A DNA stretch of 64,000 bases from Lepidodermella squamata (Eukaryota > Gastrotricha): NCBI GenBank assembly GCA_047495785.1, contig JBLDXI010000013.1, positions 1,364,001-1,428,000 on the forward strand. Direction: 5' to 3'. Position numbers and translations under genes: made by a program. Below are positions 58,181-64,000 of this stretch, in pieces; position 1 is the first letter of the stretch; each line of letters begins with the position of its first letter. The notes beneath the pieces were generated by a model. It did no database searches. It was not told the origin of the DNA and worked only from the letters and a program-made list of their open reading frames with translations.

Positions 58181-61100
58181 GACGCAAAAGGTGAGAATTT
58201 CTAAATACCTACTACTTTAATGACATTCTAAATCTGAGCATGAGACAAATAAGGGATGAGCTAATGAGGAAAAGTCTGTTACAACCATCAAGAGCGAGAA
58301 TCATGGAAAATTCTTCAAAGATGAAGAGCGTATAGGAGAAGAGAAATTAAACATGGGGTGACATAAGTTTCCGGTTTCTTGCATAAACCACTGTGAAGTC
58401 GCTTGATTACCATGTCATAGGCCAATAGAAATATTGGCAATGGGCAACGCATTATCCATCATCCACTATCGGCGTAAGGCTACGTCAGCTAACGGAGTCG
58501 TCAAAGCCGATTCGGCCTTACAACACTTTTACACGTGGCGCCGCCAAAAACTTTTCAAAAATTTGAAAAATTATCAAATTCATGCGCATATATTTTTTGT
58601 ATTTTGTTTCAATCAAAATTTTATTTGTACAATAATCTTTACAAGGTTAGGAATAAATTCGAAAATTTGAACTCCCGCGCAATTGGCGTTTTTTTCTGAT
58701 CGAGCAAAAAAAACTTTTGTACCGGACGATCCAAGGCAAATTGCCGCCGCTTTCCTACTTCATCTCCCTCAGAAACTTCTCTTGTCCACGCAATCTTTAC
58801 TGGTGCATTTTTCCAGTTCTGCCTGATACGGATTTTTTTCGGTCTCGCTTTCAAGCTGATGGAGATGTGATCAGCTGATAAGAGTCAGCTGATTCTGCCT
58901 GATAGAGATACCCATTTAGAATTGAAAGCTTGCTTGAAGAAGTCTTGGGAGTTGTATTACTCGAATTTAATCACTGACTTCAGACACTTTGCCAGATTTG
59001 CAATAAATATCAGGCGCCTTATGCATTATGCCGACTCGGTGGATTATTGTTCGACCCCGTCACTGTACAATGTTTGGATTGTAGCATTGGATAGCCTAAT
59101 GTGTGGTTTTAGTGTCATGTGCTATGGGGCTAGAATTGAAGACGAAGCAGGAAGCAGTAAACATTAAACTGAGGATTTCTGATTTCTGAGGATAAACCTT
59201 GGCAACGCTTACTTATACCAGAAATTGTTTGTTTAACATGTGCATTGCTTATTATCCTTCATAACGGTAATCAGTTTTGTGCATTGGCAACCTATCCACA
59301 GATGAGCTTTAAACTTTAAACGCTGAATCGGACTTGGAAACTTCACTTCACACTTGAACTGTGTGATCGACTTCACTGTGACTTCACTGTTTCACTTAAC
59401 TGTGATCGATAATTTAGACTCCTTGGGGGTCTGGGCTCTGAAATCTATGTGTGATCATGCTGGCTTACGAATTATAATAGGCTGAAGATTACCGCAGAGT
59501 GTGTTTTCGCTTCTTGGTCCACACTTGTAAACGGCTTCGAGTAAGAGATCGAAGCTGTATTGGCATTGGCAACAAAATAATTTACGCTTGCGAACTCATA
59601 TGCAGTTGGACCCTTGGGAAATGGGACGCGATGCGGAACAGGATTTTGTCTCTTGATGTTATTTATGTGTAAGTTCAGGTCTTTTCTAATGGCGGTGTTT
59701 AACCAAATGGTTCCGGAATAATCTATCGGGTTTCATGTTTTGAGAATGCCGCAATTTTCAAACAATGCATTCCAAAAAGAATTTTTATTAATTGCATGCC
59801 AACCCATGTTCAGCTGTCTTATGCTTAATTTTGGATCTTGCTCCTAGAAAATATCACTACCTCTTCTCCTCGATATCGCATTTAGTCTCCAATTTTCCCA
59901 TGTTGTCGGTAGCTGCCAATTGTTGTTTGATAATACCAATAATTGAAAAAAGTTGGGTAAGATTCCTCCGTGTTGTGGTAGCTTTCTGCGGGATGGCATA
60001 CATGTTGAAATTGAAGATTTTGCGAGCCGTGGGATGCATTATGTATGTCCAAGCTCCAAGCAAAAAGTGAATGTTTCAAATAATCTTGAATGATGGTGGG
60101 CACTATCATCCATCCAAATTGTATTGACATTCCCTGAGGAAGACGCAAATCTATCCGCATGAACTGTCTAGAATGTGCTGTTAGGTAGAAACTTTTGCGA
60201 ATGTCAAATAGTGCCTGGCATACTTTCCTTATATTCGTATATTTTTTGGGGCCGCAACGCTGGGATATTATGCTTCAGCCATTCAGATTCTGCGCTGCGC
60301 AGCAGAGAGGTTTAGTGCTTGATTTCATCAACTTCCTGCGTGGATTTCCCCCCAGATATTTCTAATCTTGAAATTTGTTAGCGTTTTATATTGTTCACAT
60401 TTTCCTCCTTTGCAATTGGTCAGTTTTCTACAGTTTGCTTGGAATACAACGATATTTATACTGACTTGTTTTCATTGCTCCTCATTTTGGCCTATTATTT
60501 GCACCCTTTTGTTATCCTTAGTTTTGTGAAAACAATAGCGTATGCTAGTTAAGCATTAGTTTGTTGTAATTCTCGATTACTAATAGCCTTAAGATTAATA
60601 GATCTTAATCGGCCATTGACTGGTGAGAATTGGGGATTAGGGGATTACAATAGATAATGGTTTTGACGCATTGTCACGATACGCCGGTAGTAAGCTTTAT
60701 TTGCAAAGTTTGTTGAACGTTTAGCAGCTGAATTTTCGCACTTCCATTGCATTCATTAATTTAATGAGGGACCTGTTGTTTTTTCGCAGTCCGACATGTA
60801 ATAGATAATGCGGATTTTCTCTAGTGTGTTTCCCACTGCAGGCAATTGAAAATGTCAACTATCCGATCGTTAATACCACTTGTGAAATTATCTGACATCT
60901 CATTTGACGGCGTTACACCATGTTGTGTACATAAACTGTGCTTGCGACGTGTTGCCATGACCTGAGTGGTCAATCTTTTGTTGCACTTATATCATAAGTG
61001 TGCAAATTATTAAACCTATTATCTTTTGTAGAGATTTTATTTTGAAGTAAAACGCCCATTGGTGCAGTCAGCACGTTCGAACGATCGTCTTTGAAGGTGC

Positions 61101-61927
61101 TCGCTCCGCCAACCCAGTCAGCATTATTGCAGCCTATTCACAGCAATTCTTCTAAGTGCCATTTCGGGGTCTTTCAATTTGAGCGCGCCCATTGTTTCAG
61201 GAGGACCGGCATATAACTTGTTTGTTTACTGTTTGTTCAACATATAACAACTGCAATAATATACAAGGAGCGGCTAAGTGTCTGCTTGGTACATGCGCAG
61301 GAGATATCATAGCAATATAATATCGACAGGCTGCGAGTTACTCGGCTATTATAATCGCTAGCGACAAAGCGAAAACGAGCTGAGCTCTCCATTGAAAAAT
61401 ACGAAAAGGTAATGAAATACTATGCACAGTTGGTTTATCTCTTTTTGGGCCATTGTAGTCGGCAAAACTGCCTCTCTTTACTTCTGCCACTAGACAGCCA
61501 TTATTGGCACTATTATCAGTATTTTCCATTACCTTCTAAGCGAGCGCACCGGGCTTATAACAGGCGCGTTGTATATATATCTTAGCTAACCTCAAACACG
61601 TACAAAAGGCCGCTGGTACTTATATGCTGATATTTTTTGTCTGCATCCGTACATCTCGCTCCCTGAATTGTTTTTTCCTGCACCCCTTAGATCAGCCTGG
61701 AATCGCTAATATTCGCGCGATACTGTGCGCGCGCCCTGTTTTTTGTTTACAGCTCGCGATGGCTTATATATAGATATATCCCACGAAACAGCCCCAGATT
61801 AGCGCACCAAATTACGTACCTGATTGATGGTATCCAGAGTTTAATAATTCACGACCTATAGGGTATTATGTTTCTTTAGAATCGATGAAAGCGGTATAGG
61901 TTTTTAACACAATAAAACACGGGGAAA
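58181..61927. other. gene-poor 3.7 kb region
   Basis: No supported gene. Short frames include 59882-60160 (-) and 61338-61529 (-), neither with recognisable domains. A cluster of CTTCACTGTGA-like words lies at about 59335-59405. The region may contain decayed mobile sequence and the promoter of the gene at 61928. Confidence 0.4.
59335..59405. repeat. short degenerate repeats of an ACTTCACTGTGA-type word
   Basis: Several overlapping copies of (A)CTTCAC(TGTGA) occur in 70 bp, including GACTTCACTGTGACTTCACTG. They are imperfect, with no inverted ends. Confidence 0.45.
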
Positions 61928-62404
61928 ATGTTTCGCTCCGGATGTATGTTTATTTTTATTTCTTAACGTTTTCGTTACGCTCACATCGGCTAATTGTTAT
62001 TTCAATTGTCTCATTTTTTTCCGTTTCAGCTGAAGTGGATCCGGTGGCGTTAGCTCACGTTGTGCGGTCCGTCAAGTCCAAGTCTGTATCCCCAAGCTCC
62101 TCTGCTTACTCCTCGCTATCGTCCGGTGTCGATTTCAACCCCGCTTCATCGTCGTCTCTGCTTTGTTGTTCAACCTCGCCGCCTACAACGGCATCAGCTA
62201 ATTGTGATAGTAGCAAGCCCGTAGTCTCAAAAAACGAACCGGTAAAAAACGTTGGTCCTTACTTGCTGCGAATCGACGCCGAAGAAACGGCGAATTCTTC
62301 CAACCCGTCTTGGGTCAAGGCTCCCCTGCTCTCGGCAGGTGAGCTCGACACAACTGTGGCTGGGTTCAGCGAAGAAACTCTAGCGAAAACTTTGGAACTT
62401 TTTG
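61928..62404 (+). CDS. 5' exons of an unrecognised serine-rich protein, gene continues beyond window
   Basis: A small first coding exon, ATGTTTCGCTCCGGAT (61928-61943), joins in phase across an 86-nt intron (GTATGT ... TTTCAG) to exon 62030-62404, which ends TTTTTG|GTACGT. The start context AAAATG is favourable. The protein begins 'MFRSGSEVDPVALAHVVRSV', followed by a Ser-rich run and then 'NVGPYLLRIDAEETANSS' and 'FSEETLAKTLELF'. I recognise no domain. It could be the disordered N-terminus of a regulatory protein. No following exon could be found in the remaining 1.6 kb, so the second intron is much longer than others in the window. Confidence 0.5.
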
Positions 62405-64000
62405 GTACGTTTCGAATTACATTTTAAATAATAGTTATCACACGCTTCATTAACATTATTTATTTTTTTTCGAGAAAAAACTCGACGCTCGAGGGTCGCT
62501 CTATTTAATATTCAATGCGTCCTTTAAGCGTTTATTTGTTTTGCATGTAATAATTAATGCCCAGCCCGCGATTTGATGGCGAGTCAATTATTTCTGCTGC
62601 GGGCTGGTGGTGAAAAGATGTTTTGCCACCACCTCGCCCGAAATTAGCATGAGAAAACCACCCCCTAGTGTGTGTTTATGTTATTTTAGCAGGTAGGCAA
62701 GCCAGTTATATCTTATCGACGAACTCGTGAAAGACGCTAAAGCTGCCCAGGCAAAATCGGCCATAAAAGCGGATTGTTTATGGTTCAAGTAGGCTTCTTA
62801 GATAGTAGTACCCGTATTAATCGCGAAAATAGCGTTTTTGTTATCTGTAGTGCTCAAGTCAATGAGGTGCACAATCCGTTTCCGTCGCGAATTAATCGTA
62901 TACATGTTTATGTCTTATATGACCCATAAACAAGGTATATTATTCAAAATGAGGGACTGGATGATATAGTTCACTAGATTTTTCTCTGCACTATTTTGCG
63001 TTTAACTTCAATAAAAATTGGGGAGCGCACTAGATATTTATCTTAAGACCCGCTACTATTTGTCGCGCTAATTTTGCTGTCCAGCAATAGCACGCAACGT
63101 TGTTTATCCTCTTGAAAGTGTAATTAGGTGGTCCTTTTAGGTTTTTTCTGCTGCACCCTTCTGTCGTCAATAAGGTATAAAGGGAACCATCGCCAGGTAG
63201 AAGTTTTGTGTTATTTATTTATGAGATGCGGCCTTGCTTGAAATCGTTCATGCGCGAACTATGTGTAATTAATCAGCCGCGATGGAGTTCTTTTTATACA
63301 CTGCTATCAAGTTGAGTGAGGTATATGAATGCCAGCAATCTGTTTGTGTAAACAATTGGTGTCTCATCAGAGTGATGGACTCAACCGGCGTGCAGAAAGC
63401 TAAAAACACGAGGGTGCGATCGCGTCTTCTATTTAGAAGATTTGCTTGCGACAAACTTTTCATCATTATCACCGTTTTAACACCCAACGTTATATCGTAT
63501 TCGTAGCTCGTCAGGGGTTGCCGCCTGCAACAGCTTCTGTATTGAAGAAAAAAGGTTTGTAGCTTGTGCCGTTTAGATTGCGTATCTTTGTTATACGTGT
63601 TTTATTATCGGTATCTCTTCATTATTATTATTATTATTATTATCATTATTACACCGTATTATATAATATTGCTGTTATTCATGCTTTGTTTATTTTTTAC
63701 GTGATCTCTCACTATATACCATTATTCGCCTCATCACTCGTTTTTTTCTGCATTTCTATTAAGGCTCTCACTTACCTCCACAGTCATTTATACAATTGTC
63801 TTCACCGTTTTTTTCCTGTAGCAATTTGGTTCCTAATTTTTGTTCCATTTTAAGTGACTCGTTGTTAACGTTGTTTTTGATGGTTATAAGCGACCTCTGT
63901 TGACACGTGCTCCACGTCGTAACATCTTGCAACACCTTGTATTCACTTTGGCTCCAGAATCTAAAGCGCATTATCTGAATTTGTATTGTGTAGTCAATTT
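62405..64000. other. presumed long intron or intergenic sequence to window edge
   Basis: No recognisable coding sequence. It contains a (TTA)n microsatellite at about 63620-63650 and a GC-rich imperfect inverted pair (GCCCGCGATTTGATGGC ... GCGGGCTGG) near 62560-62610. It is likely the second intron of the gene starting at 61928. Confidence 0.35.
63620..63652. repeat. (TTA)n microsatellite
   Basis: Uninterrupted ATT/TTA trinucleotide run of about 25-30 bp, followed by a degenerate tail. Confidence 0.7.

Noticed and set aside
59882-60160. Minus-strand frame considered as a transposase or SRCR-like remnant
   Set aside because: Short matches such as WMDD in another frame are too weak, and there are no inverted ends.
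61338-61529. 63-aa minus-strand frame with a hydrophobic C-terminus
   Set aside because: No splice-supported continuation and no family match; could be chance.

Overview
This is nuclear DNA from an animal. Every recognisable gene is a conserved metazoan protein split by GT-AG introns, including a nicotinic-type Cys-loop channel, neuronal calcium sensor, ICA69, villin with headpiece, WAC, TBK1/IKK-epsilon-like kinase and ER Hsp110-type HYOU1. I resolved most exon-intron structures by hand from reading-frame continuity. Most introns are only about 48-67 nt, so the genome is compact. A MEIG1 homologue (tied to flagellated-sperm assembly in mammals) argues mildly against a typical nematode with amoeboid sperm. 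A small invertebrate such as a tardigrade is possible, but the phylum is unresolved. No prokaryotic operons, rRNA, CRISPR or convincing tRNA genes were seen.

Layout. From 0.3 to 7.3 kb there are five closely spaced minus-strand genes: ARMC8/GID5 (CTLH E3 ligase), EXOSC8 (RNA exosome), a GT31 glycosyltransferase, an SP/KLF-like zinc-finger factor and SMIM15. From 8.6 to 16.0 kb there are three plus-strand genes: ICA69, the ribosome-biogenesis protein GRWD1 and a TBK1/IKK-epsilon-like kinase. TMEM145 lies at 17-19 kb (minus). A gene-poor stretch at 19.4-20.0 kb holds a foldback element. MEIG1 (plus) and a COA1-like assembly factor (minus) converge at 21-22.5 kb. An SLC16-type transporter (minus) lies at 24.4-26.5 kb and a divergent Ariadne-type RBR ligase (plus) at 28.2-30.4 kb. 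A secreted two-Kunitz protein and an unusual nicotinic-like channel subunit (both minus) run from 30.6 to 33.4 kb.

From 33.4 to 43.1 kb the window is nearly empty apart from an NCS-type calcium sensor and a small TIR element (MITE). The right part holds WAC (plus), villin with a 12-nt microexon (minus), SH3BP5 (minus), HYOU1 (minus), an intronless Gfo/Idh/MocA oxidoreductase (minus) and, at the right edge, the 5' exons of an unrecognised serine-rich gene whose rest lies outside the window.

The genes are mostly independent housekeeping, trafficking and neuronal functions. The most unusual items are the channel subunit with an anion-type M1-M2 motif and a polar 9' gate residue, the TA-flanked and foldback repeat elements, the villin microexon, the intronless oxidoreductase with its cysteine cluster, and the variant ER-retention tail of HYOU1. 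I found no convincing wholly new multi-gene system.
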